DNA of 64,000 bases from Balanoglossus misakiensis (GCA_040954595.2 CM082580.2:8246001-8310000), one strand, 5' to 3'; shown: positions 29,713 to 44,930, counted from the stretch's first letter. The notes: generated by a model from the letters alone, not told the origin. Numbers and translations: made by a program.

Positions 29713-30741
29713 TCATTATTATAATCTGACATCAACAGACTAATAGGGGCAATGTTACTGATTTAGTCTTTCTTGTATTCTCCCTTGTCAACCACTCTTT
29801 ACAAATTGCCCAATTAATGTAAACATCAAGTCCCATGTCCTAGACATTGCTTATATTTAGTCTCATTTTGATAAGCGTAAGACAGTATATGTTTTGTGGC
29901 AAACCCCTTTGGGTTTCTGTGTGTAATTGCCGCGAACAATAATTATTTTTCAGGCAATTACGCGTCATTAGGTAGCGCACGATAACAATATTTTCTTTTT
30001 CCATACTGCAGTGGAGGTACTAAATAACTAACATGTGTGCATGTTTTAGAAATTATTTCACTTTCGCATTAATGTAAGACGATTACACAGTTTACTTTCA
30101 TTCGCAGCCTTGAAGAAGTACAGCACTATGTGTTAGAATCTAAAAATATGTTTATTACTGAACTGAAACGTAACCCTGGTCTTTGCAAAATAAGGCGATG
30201 TCGCTGAATCCAACGGATTATCAAAGACATTTGATATGGTATTATAATAGATATGACGTGTACACTAACAAGCGAACTGACTATAAGCAAGGTCTGTTTT
30301 TGTCCGACATTTGACATTAATAAAGTGATACACTCACAATAACATCCCCACACACGGATAGAAGACAAAGGCACACAGAAAATTTGTGCGCAATTAACGG
30401 GTATCAAGAACCATCAGTGCCCTTTCCAGCGCCTTGGTCGACATTTGTAAAAAAGAAGCAAATTAATTGCTGTTCACGAAATCACATTGATGTATTACAA
30501 TACACTTTCTGTACAATTACACAGCGTCTTCTGTCTATAGTGCGTGTGTCTCTGCCGCCATATGTGTCCTCCCGCTCTGACAAAGATGGCGTGAAGTTAA
30601 AAGACAAGAACAAAATATGGGTGAATCTTTGAAGCACACACACACACACACACACATGACTCAAAAGTTCGGCCCCGTTTATTGGCTACCGTAGCGTTAG
30701 GACTAAAGGATTATTGACGATATTAATACATTTGACATGAA

Positions 30742-30765
30742 CATATACACTGCGCAGTGTATATG
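30742..30765. other. 24-bp perfect palindrome
   Basis: CATATACACTGC followed directly by its reverse complement, with no spacer. It may be a binding site for a dimeric factor or a chance hairpin. Confidence 0.8.
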
Positions 30766-31684
30766 AATTTTGCCCACATTGTGCAAACTCATTTAATCCG
30801 TCAAATACCATTCGTGCGAAGCCAAATGCACGCTTTGGATGGATGGGGATGGCAAATGCCAGATGGTTTGATTAAATGAGATTTAATGAGACAGTTTTAA
30901 TGCATTCTGCAGAGAAGGTATGAACTTTTGTTTACATCGCCATAAGTGTGCTGGCAGCACGTGTTGCGTTGGCAGAACACCTGTGGGCAAAAGGAGCTGC
31001 AATTTTCTTTTGTATTGGCGTGTTTGCCACACTCAGTCTCTTTTATCGCAAATGGCATGACTGTGTTCACTCCCGTACCGATGGGCCAAAGAGCTTTTTA
31101 TCGGCGGATGATGCACGTCGCAACCCACCGAGTATAATAACCACGAAATTGCTTTCTCTCTCTCTCTTTGTACCCCTCTCCCTAAGTGAGTTTCGGATTT
31201 CACGCTGCCATATGAAGAATATCACGTTGCTTCTAAATACATTTACTTTTGGCGAGAGAGAAAGGAAATCCATACACGTCAGTGCTTAGTGTTAATGTTC
31301 AACGACGTTGGCATGAAGAGCCATTAAAGTCCGTTCTCGCTTCTAAACCAAGTTTTAATCATGTATGAGGGAAGTAACAAAATTAATATTCTTTTACACA
31401 ATTGAATTTGTTCACAACATATCTCTTCTGATGCTGCGTACTAAAGGTTTGGAAGTACGTAAGTTGCAAGTGAGCATTGATTCCCGAAGGCATGGAGTAA
31501 CTGATCTGACTAGTGCTGCTTGAATTTAATCAACGTATAAGTGATGTCTAAAGTCAATATTAGCGTTATACGCCACTGTTTTTGACTGGGAAATTATTAA
31601 ATGGGGTTTCACAATGCTGTAAAAGCTCCCTAATGGCCACACATTCCCACTTCGTGATAAGCATACACAAATGTATGTGGCAGG

Positions 31685-31934
31685 GTATGTATGTATGTAT
31701 GTATGTATGTATGTATGTATGTATGTATGTATGTATGTATGCATGTATGTATGTATGTATGTATGTATGTATGTATGTATGTATGTATGTATGTATGTAT
31801 GTATGTATGTATGTATGTATGTATGTATGTATGTATGTATGTATGTATGTATGTATGTATGTATGTATGTATGTATGTCTGTATGTCTGTATGTATGTAT
31901 GTATGTATGTATGTATGTATGTATGTATGTATGT
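31685..31934. repeat. (TATG)n tetranucleotide array, about 250 bp
   Basis: About 62 TATG units with single-base interruptions (GCATG at 31741, TCTG near 31878 and 31886). It has the same unit and orientation as the array at 10250-10510. Confidence 0.98.
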
Positions 31935-32489
31935 GTCCATTTACATGTATTACTGTGTGTCTGGCTTGTTGTTATACGCTAGTCAATTTGTGTGTATTCA
32001 CATGCCGTCGACTAAATGCACCTTTAACCGTATAAGTGGCTTTATGCGTCATGTCTGTCAGTAACAAAGCAGCTCTAAAGTAAAGGGCGAATTTACAGCT
32101 GACGTTAATGTTTTGTGGTTCTGATATAGAACATTTTAAATCAGTGTACATTGTCGTCGTTACAAAGCGACGGCACCCGGTGGACGCTTATCATGCAGTA
32201 GTAAGTGTCACATTAAAACGAGGCCGTTGAAGTTCATTGAGCTCGACTGTCGAATAAGAGAATGGTTTATTCTTGTTGATGTTTGAAGGAGTTAGATATT
32301 GAATAGGTTCATGAAATTCAGCTCCCTAATTTGGCCTGTCATCTGGTCGTTAGAGCACATGAGCACATTCTGTGGATGCTTTAGTATTTTGTTATGAAGA
32401 ATGAGCTGTATGCTAATTGCTACGGGAGACGCTACCGCATATCTTGCTGAAGTATAAACTGTTTCGAACGTGGACGTAAATATAATTAT

Positions 32490-32490
<1 letters not shown>

Positions 32491-32552
<62 letters not shown>
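32491..32552. repeat. (TGA)n trinucleotide array
   Basis: About 20 perfect TGA/GAT units. Confidence 0.97.
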
Positions 32553-32553
<1 letters not shown>

Positions 32554-33378
32554 GAGATACTTCTGGCGATTTCTATTACACTCTATTACTCTTATTTATC
32601 TTCATTTGCGGTTGCTAAGCACGATGACACCTTGGTAACTTGGTGGAAAGGTATGCAATCCGTTAGACTGGCTGTCGTCAACACATCAGTCGAACACTGA
32701 TGCCTAGAAGGATGAATGGCGTAACCGCGGTCTAATTATGAACTCTGAGTTTTTGTCGTTCATAGAAACGTGACGTTTAGGTATAGGTCTGGCCAAGCTC
32801 CTGTATACCGTTTGCCCGTGCGCGCCGGCCACCAACAAAATGGCCGCCATCTATGTCTCGACGGCGTTGCAGATATTTGATACAAAATGGCATCCAACTG
32901 GAAGATGAGTTCATAAAATCTGAAGTGAATCTCATCTTTGTTCTTCGATATGCTTTTCATTTTGTCTCCGCAGTACAGATTCCGTGATAGACACGTACAG
33001 GTATAAAGAAGAACAAAAAACAATCTTTGTTTCACAGATGAACAATTCCTGGGAAAACAATACACTATTTACAGTTAAATTCAAATTTTTGTTATGAGGC
33101 TGAACTCGATTACCTTTTCTCCGTCTCGTTCTCATTCCAACTTGTTATAATTTTTCTTTCCTTAAATATGAGATTTACTTATATTATGTATGAATATTTA
33201 TATATGAATAAGACAGTGCTGCATGAACAAGAACGCAATGGTCTTTTCCGAACAAATTGCCGACCATTGTTAAAGAGAAAAAGATTTCCGTTTTTTTTTC
33301 TGTCCCGTCTCTTATTTGTCTAATTGTTTCCTGTGTTCGAGATGCCAAGACAGAAAAGCGTGATTAGGGAAATAAAAA

Positions 33379-35960
33379 ATGGATTTAGTCGTGATATTCA
33401 CCGGAAGCACTTTGCAGCTAGGGTTACTTTGTGTTTCCCTCTTCTCCGTTATAATTCTGTTAAGTGGCTGGTTACGTGGTAAGCGTGTCTCTCATACCCA
33501 CACTAATTTTTATCGAACTCGTTACTGAAATAATTTGACTCGACTTTAAATTACGGATACTGAGCTTATAATATCACACCGGCGGTATAACATAAAGTAA
33601 TCTTTGACGTGACCGGTAAGAATTTTACTAGAAATGTTAAACCAAATTCAATTTCCTGATCAAAAGTCACGTGAATTGTGTTCACAGGTGTTACATCTGT
33701 GATCCCACTGTCATCATTCCTCATTGATAGAACTTGATCTACCGAAGCTGTACATTAGCCTTCAACGAATAAGGTATCATCTCAAAGGGAAAAGGCTACT
33801 CATATCACTGATAACGTATCGGATAACGCGATACAAAGAGTCATTGGTCAGTACAGTCAACTCCAGGGTTACACGCATGCATGCATGATCTTCTCAGTAA
33901 GACATGCGCGGTCCACCCCCGCCATCATCCCTGAAATGTCTCCAAGCAACACACGCACTTGCCTATTTCGCACTGCAGAACACAAATGGCAACGAGTTCC
34001 CTGCCAGCGGGGTTCAGAGCAACCCCACCCCAACCAGCGGTCATGTCTGTCTTTAATATACATAAACACTTCATCTCACTGCCATATGGCGTTTTTTGGT
34101 GATCTCAATTCTATCAACCTTTCCGTGCTTCAGATAACACAATTCGTACTCAGTCCTTGTTTTGAAACACTTGGCAGCCAACACTGAGGATAAACCGCAA
34201 TGCGTTCATTTACATGACCCAGTTTCAGACAAAAAATAGCACACTTCTCCCATCATTTGAACGAGACGAGAAGGACACGGGATATTAGCGTACCTGGGTA
34301 TACTCACGGATGGATGGAGATAATAGCCGTTTGGCTTCTGGTGTCCATGGTAACAGAAACCAAACGACAGGCCCGTGGGGGAAAAAAGAAAACTGTAACC
34401 ACTTGAACCGTAAATTTCTGGGCTAGCACTGCTCAAAGAGAGTTTCGTGAGGAGTGAAATTGTCCTACTTTTAACATCATCTGCGTAAAAGGAATATTAT
34501 TCCGAGAATAGACAAATAGAAGAAGCTCGAAGTGCTTTTCTGTTATCGTGATTCATTGACGCACATAAAAAGGGGATTTGAGTTAGACGAAATCGCAGTG
34601 GTAAAGGAATATACCCAAGTATAATCAAGAGAATATTATGTTTTCCATCAAAAGCAAGTAAAGATTCATTCGTGACTTTTGAAAGACAGTATTACATTGT
34701 GGTACTTGTCGCGGCTTGTAAGCTGATTGGAATGGCTCGTTCAGTGAGTTTGTACAGCCATTCGGTTGGTTAGCCCAGTACCAACAAATGCGCGCACTAG
34801 CCTTTACCAGAACGACGAATTTGATTGCGTAACTGTCGTCTGGCACATCGCCCATGTATGATACACACAGCGTCATTGGATAACATTTGGCGCACGTTAG
34901 AGAAGGAACGTTTATCATCCAATCAGTGCTGAGACTCGTGTAACGCAAGAGTGTGGGGTCGATTCATCCCGCAGTATCGACCCAACACATCCCAGCGGCC
35001 AGAGGTGTGAGAAAATAATTTAACACAAGCAGAAGTATATGTAAGGGTTGTGAAGAATGTCATAATGATAACAGTCTTCAGTGACATATTATAATTATGA
35101 TAATTTGATTGCCTATGCTGCATTTCAGATCTACATTCAATGGTGTAAAAATAGCGTACCACTAACAATCAAGCAGGGAGAAAATTTACATGGTCACCTG
35201 TGCAAAGACAAACAAAACAAAACAAAACAAAACAAAACAAAACAAAACAGTCAACAGACTATGAGCGGAACAAAGTTGAAATCGTGAAAGCAAGATTTAT
35301 CCGGTAAAATGGAACAACGTCAGCTTTTCGTAAACAATCTCAAAATATAATATATATAAGTGTGTAATCGCGCCCGAAGGCCGCTGATACGAGCAACCAG
35401 AAAAAAAACATTACCGCTAAAGGCATTACACAAATGAGTTGAGAAAATTATATGACCTTTCCCTCAACCCTCCACGGCCCTACCTTGAGGTCCAAAAACA
35501 TGTCATTAATTTTCAATTATATTTATTTCGAGGAACATAGCCCATAAAGAAAAGAAAAAAAGTAAAAAAAAACACGGGTGAAGTGTTTAGCTTTTTTCTA
35601 TAACATTAGGCCAAAAAATAATATGTGCTGTTCCGATTACATGGTTTTCAAAAAAGGTACATTTAGGTAGGTAGGGAATTTTTTTTATTTGGCAATTGTT
35701 TTATATCTTTGGCCGCCGTAGTGTAGAATAATGTCGTCATAGTTCTTGCGTGATTTTCGCAATTTTCATAAATTTTGTATATTTGACATTTGTGTCGTCG
35801 CACTTCAATCTGTCACGTGATTTCTGATTTCAGCAAGTCGCTGGTGCAAGAGACGTAGACCCGCACAATCACATCGTCATCGACGCCCCCCGCAGAGATC
35901 ACATGGTGACTGCACACGGGCTTTCACGTATCAGTCGCACACTCGTTTGTTGCTTTCATA
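33379..35960 (+). CDS. Candidate small single-pass membrane protein (two exons), tentative
   Basis: ATG at 33379 in a strong context (aaaaATGG) opens MDLVVIFTGSTLQLG and then a long hydrophobic run to LLSGWLR. It ends at a good donor (CGTG|GTAAGC, exon end 33478, phase 1). An acceptor (ttctgatttcag, exon start 35834) could join in phase to SRWCKRRRPAQ and then an Arg/His-rich tail ending at TAA 35958-35960. The hydrophobic segment followed by a basic cluster looks like a signal-anchor with a stop-transfer flank. No homologue is recognised. The second exon is a guess: the same acceptor also opens a different phase-0 frame containing DVDPHNHIVIDAPRRDHM. Other genes, such as ER-anchored enzymes, begin with similar exons. 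Confidence 0.2.
35210..35249. repeat. (CAAAA)n pentanucleotide array
   Basis: About eight tandem CAAAA units. Confidence 0.95.
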
Positions 35961-38900
35961 ATACGCTGTTGATGCTGTCTCGCCTGACAGAACTGAGAAA
36001 AGGGTCGTGCTATCGCTTTAAAAGTGTTCCACTCCTGTTCAGCGCACCCACCGCTCTATGGGGAAATCCGGTAAGACTGGCTTCCTTGCATTCAATAGTG
36101 TCAACCACACTAGGGCTTCTTCAATTATCGGTGTCTTATGTTATATTATGTTTTTATGGAAGGTCGGTTGTTGTCAGTGTGTTTGTTTTAAATCCGCAAA
36201 TATCTGTTTCAAAATCAGTCCATCAGAATGACTACCTATACAGCGTTAAAACCGTGTATGCAACGGGGATAAGGTCTGCGTCGGCAGAATAGGCAGCGTC
36301 GTTTCTCGAATAAACCCGACGAAGTCAGCGCGAATCGTATCAAAAACAACAACATATACACATACACGTAAGTGATTTTAAGGTATAATTTAAAAGTTTA
36401 ATCTCCGAGGAATGTGGCACCCCTTAAAGATAATCTAAATTTAATTTAAAAATGCTAGCGCGTCGATAAAATTATTTCATTCGTCGAAGCCATTCAAAGC
36501 GCGAGGGAACGGTGAGACCACTCATTGGCGAAGTCACGCGCTATACCGTCTAACAATGATCAGGCGCAAGGTGTGCATTCGACAGGAGCGAAGAACTCAC
36601 AATGCAAAGCAGCATTACACAAAAGTCCACGCGCCGAGAATGTATTAAATTCATCGACAGCTATAAATCGACCCCCTTCAGTGAATCGTGTTTACAGACC
36701 AGAGCCACAAGCATGGATTTCTTCAAATACGCAGTTTGATATTTACTTTTGGTTTTTGCCCTGGGCCAATGAAATGTAACTGGTGTTGACAGTTTTAATA
36801 TGAGAGCAAGGGCCTCGGAAAAAAATATCTGGAAGGTAATCTGAACCTTATAAATTAATTACGTTCGATTAGATTCGATGGGTGGGGCATACGCCGTATG
36901 TACAAAGGGATACACAATTCCCTTTGATTGTTTTGAACACCATCCTGGCTAAAACTCGAAACACCTGAACCTCACTGCTAATTTACATATTCTCTTATAT
37001 ACATGTAGTTAAATGGCCTGGGCTATTTCAAATGCGAATCAATGCAAGTGTCACCAAGTCACAGAGTCGCTGATCTCACTTTCACCGAAAATAAAATTCT
37101 CCGGTTCTTTTAAGACAGGCTTCTCTCCGAAATAAGCCTAAATAATTTATGATATTTCTTTATGTCCGTGGGTTACGATCAGCTACAGTAATTTAAGATT
37201 CCAAATGTCAGTGTTTGTCTAAGCTACCGGGCATCATCTCACGCTGTTTTCTCAAAAGCCGCACAACAAAGACGCGCTGTGGGCGCCAAAACACGTGGCA
37301 GAAATATGCGTAATATAAGAAAAGTCGTCAGGACTACATCGTGATGAAATCTCGCCCCAAATAGCTTAAGGGGTAGATGCTAAACGTGTGAAGAAGATGT
37401 AGCTACGTGCATTGTAAGGCATTGAACTGCCTGGAGTTCAAAACAGTTGAAAAAGGGTCCACAGATTTGAGGTCACGTGACAGTTTGTTTTCTCAACCTC
37501 GACATAAATGTACTTCGTTCCGCGATAGAGATAGGGGCCGTGATGGAATCAATCGGATTGTACGAGGACTCGAATTTTAAGGTTCTCGCAAAATCTCGAC
37601 CAAGGCAACAAATGCATCGGTTTTCTCCGAGTTCATTCAAACCCTGTCTTGGCCACTATACGTCTATACGCAGTTAATATTGCGCATCTCAGGCCGGGTG
37701 ACAGAGGGAAACACACGGACAACGGCAAGTCTCACAGAATATACAGAGATGGAACCCCGACGATTGTATTTCGCTTTGCAACTTCAAGGGCAGCTAGGGC
37801 GGGAATGGACACCGGATGAGGAAAACACCACGTCCTTTAGAGTTACACGCACCGGTGATCATTACCCGTCATGCACCCGGCCGGCGTAATCCGCTGATTG
37901 ACAGCAGATCTAGTTGAATCACTCAGGAATGTAATCAAATGCTCAAAATCGAATCTAAGATTTAGGGCGCTGTCACAGTAGACGTTGAAACGAGAGAGAG
38001 CAAACGTCGTTCAATGTAAGTACTCTAGCCGCGATCGGTTTTATTGCTTCTATAGCCCTTGTTTATCAAGTCGATTTGGAAATTACCCCCGATTGGGAGA
38101 TAATGCGGCTTTATTTGATTTCAACTGACTTCCCGCGTGATCTGATTGAGTGATTCTTTATTGGTGGGCGTTTGTGTCGAGGGAATAATGATTTTTCTCC
38201 ACAAATCGTTTTTTTCCTAATCATGATAAAGTGAGAGACGGTTCTGCTAGAGAAAATTATTATCTTTACAAAAGACATTGGATGAAGCACAAAGAGCACG
38301 TCGTATACGTATCGATGAACAAGTCCGAGTGCGAGAAATTGCATTCAGTGTAATTATAAACGATGGTAACCATGTATATATTTCAAAAAGGAAGCTTTAG
38401 CTTTAGGCACGGTTCTCGTTTCGTCTCAATCCACTAAAGATCTAGGCGTCAACAGGCAAAGTACACGAAATGTGTAGTTTGACGTGGAACGTCTGGCCGA
38501 AAATTGATTTTGAAGTTAGAAGGTGATGTTTATTGACCCAATTTGGTTCTCGATCTCGTAACAGTATTGTATTGGTCATTTCAATCAAATAAGAGAAGTG
38601 GCTAACCGAAATTGGAATCAAACAAGGCATTTTTTCGCATCAATCTGAGAAAAAGAGAAACAAACACGACTGCTTGTCAATGCAATCTGTCGATCAGCGG
38701 TCGCAGCTGACGCGCGCGCCACTGGTTCGTCGGCCCGCGAAGGCTAAAACCAATGGAACAGTTCTCGAACTGTCAAAAGATACTATCACAATTCGATGCA
38801 TTTGAGAAAAACAGAGGTTTGTATGGCAGTGAAGTGTTTACTTAAAGGTCGATGCATTGACGCAGATCACCTTTGTTCCCGTGTTTATTATCTCCTCCAC

Positions 38901-41900
38901 TTTGAAATTTAAAAAAAAGGAATTTCCGCAAAGTATGCAATTATACGATGTCAGTACACGGGGGACACCTGGGATAAGCAGAATGAAAGCGCAGAGGAAA
39001 TGCCTTATCCAAAAAAGAACCAGAGATAAGCCAATGCAACTTCCAGGGATATTCAAATCTGCATCAATGGTATGTGTATACCCATTAAATCACGGGGCGT
39101 AATCTCACTGACCGCTGAACTTGCCTCAGCCATTCCCGGGCAAAAAAGAAAGAAACTCCGGTGATGTTGAAATATTGAAGTCAACAGAGAAGAAACCATT
39201 ATGTAAATGCATCCTTAATTGAATACCGTGCGCCCTCGTTTCCAGTAGCAACGGATAATTCATTCCGCTGCCAGTCACCACTGCGTCGATTCGTAAAGAC
39301 TTTCTACACTTTGCGCGCGATCTTAATGCCGTTCCCTTTTTTCTTGATTGTCAACTATTGCCACGGACGCGACGCACTCAGTTGATATCACTCTCTTATT
39401 TAAAGAGAAAACGAACGCGGAAATTAAATTTCAAATCCTCTGCCGCGATCCGAACAGATATCGCAAAATTCCCACCGTTAAAAAAGTAAGATGAAATAAA
39501 CTAGATTGATCTGATTGCCAGCTACTCTGAATGCAGCCACAAGTGCAGATTGGATCTACCGGTTAAACTATCGTGGAAAAGCAATTTAAACTGGAATAAA
39601 GGTGACAGTGTCAATCTCTAGGATTGCTTAAGGGAACGCCAAGTATTCGTCAGCTCAAAGACAATACATTCAATTCATCCACAGCGGTATTCTATTTAAT
39701 CGTTAAAGTTCACATGATATTTAAATTTGGGGTGCTTGTTGCAATTATGCAGTCTCACCAGAACGTCAGATATCACATCGAATTTAACAGCGCTGTTTGT
39801 GGGTGGGTGTGATCAAATTCCGTTGCGAGGAGACTTTAACTGCGTCCCTGACATCAAACCTCCAAGTCGTTGTCCTCTAACTATGTTTGATTTAGAGTAG
39901 AATGAATCTCTTAATTCATAATTTACGTACATGTCTATCACCTTTCAAGTGTCATTCCGGAGTATACATGTACGTTCCTTGTGCTTTTTCCCAAGTGCGT
40001 CATACAACTGTTCAGTCCGTGTTTGTCAGTTGAATCATTCAGGAGAATGATTTGTTGTTGTTGGAAGAAATGAATGTTGAAGTTTATTGATATTATTGGG
40101 GCAGAGGTGGGAACGTTGGAGGCCAGAAAGCTCTGTGCTGAGATAAATTATAATTGTATGAGTCATATTTGAGGCAGTACACCTGGTTTTGGACCCCATT
40201 TGAAAGTGTCGAAAAACGCCTTATTGCTAAAGTTGCTGATTAGCAGGGACTATGTCATCGACAATCACCTGTAGCCTTTGTCGCTGTCTCTTTGGTCTCC
40301 CTGCGCCATTAGCCAAATTGTCTTTGTTTTCCACAATGTTCCAATGAAGGATATTTCTAAAATGTAAAAAGAAAACGTGCGCATTATACGAAGCGTATTT
40401 TATTCTCGTAAAATAGAAATAGTATTTTTTCAAAGTACGCCTGAATTATAGTCGAGACGCCAGCGTGACGAACTGAATAGTTCCTGAAAAATGACGACAA
40501 AGAAATTGTAGTAGCGTACGGCGCGCGTGTCTGATTCTTTAAGCTTCACGGAAGCACGAGTAAAGCACGAGTCTGCTGGCAAGATAGTTTCTTGTGCAAG
40601 CTAATTCGTCATTTCCTCCACTCGCTGCAGTCACATTTAAACAGTCTCTCGGTCATTTTTGTGACTGTTAAAAATAACGGATTACTCAGTTACATATCAC
40701 GCTTAAGCTCATAATCTGGCATGTCAGTGTGCGATGAATTACACATTCCGGTGGGGGTAATGGGGGATTATGGAATGAGCCGCGAACAGTCGTCATAGGT
40801 CACGTGGTACAGCAGAGGATTGGGGGGAAATGTGCTTCTTCAGTCTCTTGCATAAGAGCGCAAATGACTGGTGTCATGCGCAGAGATTCTCAGTCAAATC
40901 CTCCTCAAACGCTTAGGACAAACTGTCATGAAACTGTTACCCCAGTCCAACTTACTGTTATGATACGAGACTCTGACCTCCGTTTACAAAAAGAAATCTT
41001 AATTAAACCATCAGTTATTATCATTATTATTAAGTGACATCAGCACTGCCTGCGTGTACTATCACACACCCTTTCCCACGATTTACGGACCATTTCACGT
41101 CACAAAACGATAAATCGTGTCTATATCACGGCAAAAATGTAACGCAATTCGAACCACGCCCGTTAAATTAATGTGAGACAGCACAGCCATTGATTGGATT
41201 ACTACAACAGGCCTCGGCCAACTGGCAACCACAGTGGGCAGCATTTGTAAGGGTCTGGACAGAATTAACGAGGGGGGGGGGCTGGTGTCTTTTTCAAAAT
41301 GGTGTCCTACAAAAAAACAGTGACCATCCCCACATTGACCCAGCTAACCCTCCCTCCCCAATTACTGCTTTATATATGCCAGAGTTGCAATACTTTGGCC
41401 AACACCACACTTCTTGAGTTAGCGGAACAGAACAGTGCATTGTTGCGCTCTTTTCGCAATCGAGATAATATGGAGATCTTCTCTGTATTACAAGATCGTT
41501 AATATTTAAACACCAGTCAACTGAGCAACTCCAGTAACCCCATTACGATATAGGCTTGTTAAGATTTCAAGCAAATCATACAAACACGGTGCCACCAGCA
41601 AATATTAAGAATTTCACCCAATCGTCGTCGGAGATGCAGTCATTTGTGAATAACACCTCGGGGATAACTGTGTTGAATGCTGAACTGTAATCTACGAACG
41701 GAATTCCAGCTTAAGTACTATAGGAGATTCTGGATGGTTAAGACTGCTATGGAGAGCACCATTGGCTTATCCATTCGAGCATATGCAGATTGAAATGGGT
41801 CAAGAAATGAACTAGTTACAGATTTAAGTTACAGATTTTTCGTTGGCACTATTTAAAGTGTGTCCTAAAACGTTACCAGTTGGTTGGATTCGGCTGTGGC

Positions 41901-44900
41901 GGCGCATCAAGACAAAACTGAGAATCTGCACGCAAGGCTGCAATTTAAAAGAAGAAATATATGGCTTGCCAGCCGTGACAAATTACGGGGAAGCGATTGT
42001 ATGACTGTCTCCAGCATTGTGGGAGAGGAGTGTGCATTTATCACAATGACGGGCGTTACGAACCATTAATGCGCCATTACTGAAATAGCCAGATAAATAT
42101 ACTTGCCCCCTCGTTCTCTGTCACACTTCATCAGAGTTTGATTTTACATGCACGGGGGGAAACTCGAGAGTTGAGTGAACGCCCTGGCCGGGTACGGTGT
42201 TAAGTGGCCTCAGTTTGAAATTTAACACGGATTGGGCGAGGATGTAACTCATTGTCGCCGCTGATGAACTGAGGGGATGTGTGTGTCATCTCTTGCTTTA
42301 TATATATCGTTCTCGTACAGAAAAATGCAAACCGGTGTAACAGTAAATCCCTACTTTATCACTTGTTATCAAAAGCATGACTGTACAAGAAGTGTTATGG
42401 ATAGACTCTGTTCTGTTATATCCTTGTATACTGGTTCTGATCACGTGTCTCCCCCCCCCCCCAGATTTCCGAGAACGGTTAGATGTACAGTCAGCGTGGA
42501 TCGACCATCCAGTCAACGAAGCGAGGCAAATTACAAGCTGCCGCTGTTTATTCGATCGGCGCAGTTGACATGTTACAGTATCAGTGGCGGCCCTCGACCA
42601 GAACGTGGCTATTATTTCTGTCAATTGCAATACAGATTTCATGTATCCTCATTTGAATATTTCGCTGGCCTTTCTTTTCCGGTTGAACAAAGTTGGGTTT
42701 ATTAAATTCCAATTCTGGTGCACAACGGATTCCGTATAGTATGGAAGTGGGAAGGTCTTATCCGAGTTGATTGGGGTCGTATTTTTACACTCGAATATTT
42801 CGAAATGTGCAGCGTGCGTGAATCGACGTTGTTTTTACGTCACTGTCAATCGAATTTCGAGTTGTTACAGGGGCGCAATTACTTGCATGTCGTCACATGC
42901 ACTTATTTTTAGTTCAAAGCCCACTCACGCCCAGAACGAAGCCGTCGGATATGAAAGACCGATTTCCACGTTGATCACGCGTGATTCGGCGTGACCTTGT
43001 CGTTTGGCATAACACGCTATTCGACACATGCGACAGAAGCATGCTACCGCAGGCTCCACAGTATAGGGTCGGCGGAAGTCGGTTGCTTTTATACAACATT
43101 AAAAGGATAAAGACGCTCACTTTTGACTTTACTTTGGTTATGTGTGTAAAAAGTATGTGTTTCAAGTGCCTTTGGGTTTCACTGTGTGTGTACACCTTAG
43201 GAGTGGGTATGGTAATATCTTTCCACTATAATATGTAGTTGACTGGCAAAACACTTGTATTATTCATTCTCCATTTCTTTATTGTCTAGCTTTGGGGGGG
43301 GGGGACTGGATGGTGAGTGTTTTGTGTGCCTACTGAACTAGTTGCATAAGAAACCAGTGCAAATGATTCCACAAAGATCTGGTCAAAATGGTATATTATA
43401 TATCTGTTGGTCAACGTGGCTTACGTGTATTGTTTGGTCTTGGTCAAAAAGCCTTGCTCAGATTCTGTAAACATGGGTTCAATTTGATATGACCATGGCG
43501 GCGTACATCCATCAAAGTTTGCCATACACCCTTGGGGGAGGGCAACATTTGACAAACAAGGACTATAGGCGGGTTACATTTTACGTCGGCGCGTCGTGGG
43601 AGAGGGTCGCCTTTCATGGGTGACCGCGCCACCGACCTGTGAGAAGTGAATGCTCCAAATATGTCACTGCACTGCTCAGTCATCGATGAAAGTTCACGCT
43701 CAATCCGACGGCAAGTTGAAGCACTACGACTCGTGTGATTGGGGGTTTTCTTGCCACCCGCAGCCTACGCACGACAGGATGAAAAAATCTCCAGGGTTCA
43801 CCGACGACGATAATCATGATAATCGCCGAGAAAGTTGGCCAATTAAAGTAATGACTGGCCTGGGCAAAACACGCGCGGTCCCCAGATACGTTCGCGTGTT
43901 TCAAAACAGCGAGGCTCACGGGGAAAGGGCTGGGATGACGAGCACATGTACATGTATATACATTGACATTGGAAATGGAAATGGCGATGCGATTTCACCA
44001 CTTTGTATGTCACCTGAATATCCCTGCAATGTTTCATTTAGATCCGTGAATACGAAAGATGTCAAAGAAAAATCACTATTTTCACACAAAAAGTACCATT
44101 AGTCACTTTTCTTCACACAAGGATTTGCTATTATTACCGGTTTATATGTTTTTTTTTCCAGAGAGGAATAGTATAGCGAGACATTGAATTAGTACATGTA
44201 CTAGCCAGTGAACGCACTTGGATATTTATCTGCATAGCCTAGGGTATGTCCCACGAGGCTTATTTCCGATGTATCGGGTATAAGAGCGACTCCGTTCCGA
44301 TACGCTGCACTTGTTGCCGTGCTCTTAAACGCGTGTTAACTTATTGGATTTCGGCGGATTAAGAACAGCTCTCCGGGTCATGATATTCGAGCACGGCGCG
44401 GTCTGTGAAAAGGCTGCACACCCTACTTCAACATTCTTGGGTCGGTTGTTCCCCGGTCTCCTTCGATGATTTTTTTCCTCCAGGCATGAAAACTAATTGG
44501 CACAGGAGATCTTGTTTGCTGCGTTGGCCTGACCGACTTTGTAAGTTTGCGTCAACTTCGTGTATGAAGGAGTTCTGCTTTGCCTTATAACGAGTCGTGT
44601 ACGAAGCAGGGGGGGGGGGGGGATTCCGGGGTTGATAAATTAATTCTCCTTGCAGAGCCGTCGCGGATAGACAACGTTTGCGATAGAGTACAACGACATA
44701 TTACCACCGCCTAGTTTCTTTTCAAGAGTAACCTGCTGATATATATAATGTAACAGATGCCTTCTGCAATAACGCGACGATTACGCGCCGGGGTGACAAT
44801 CCTGTCCACCCGCACGATACAAGCAAGCGTGTATAACGACGCTTGTCACTGCCGACAAATGCATTCAACGCCGTTCTTGTTTTTTCATTAATGCGCACAT

Positions 44901-44930
44901 GTCAAGCACATGTGAGCTGTGGTTCTAAGC

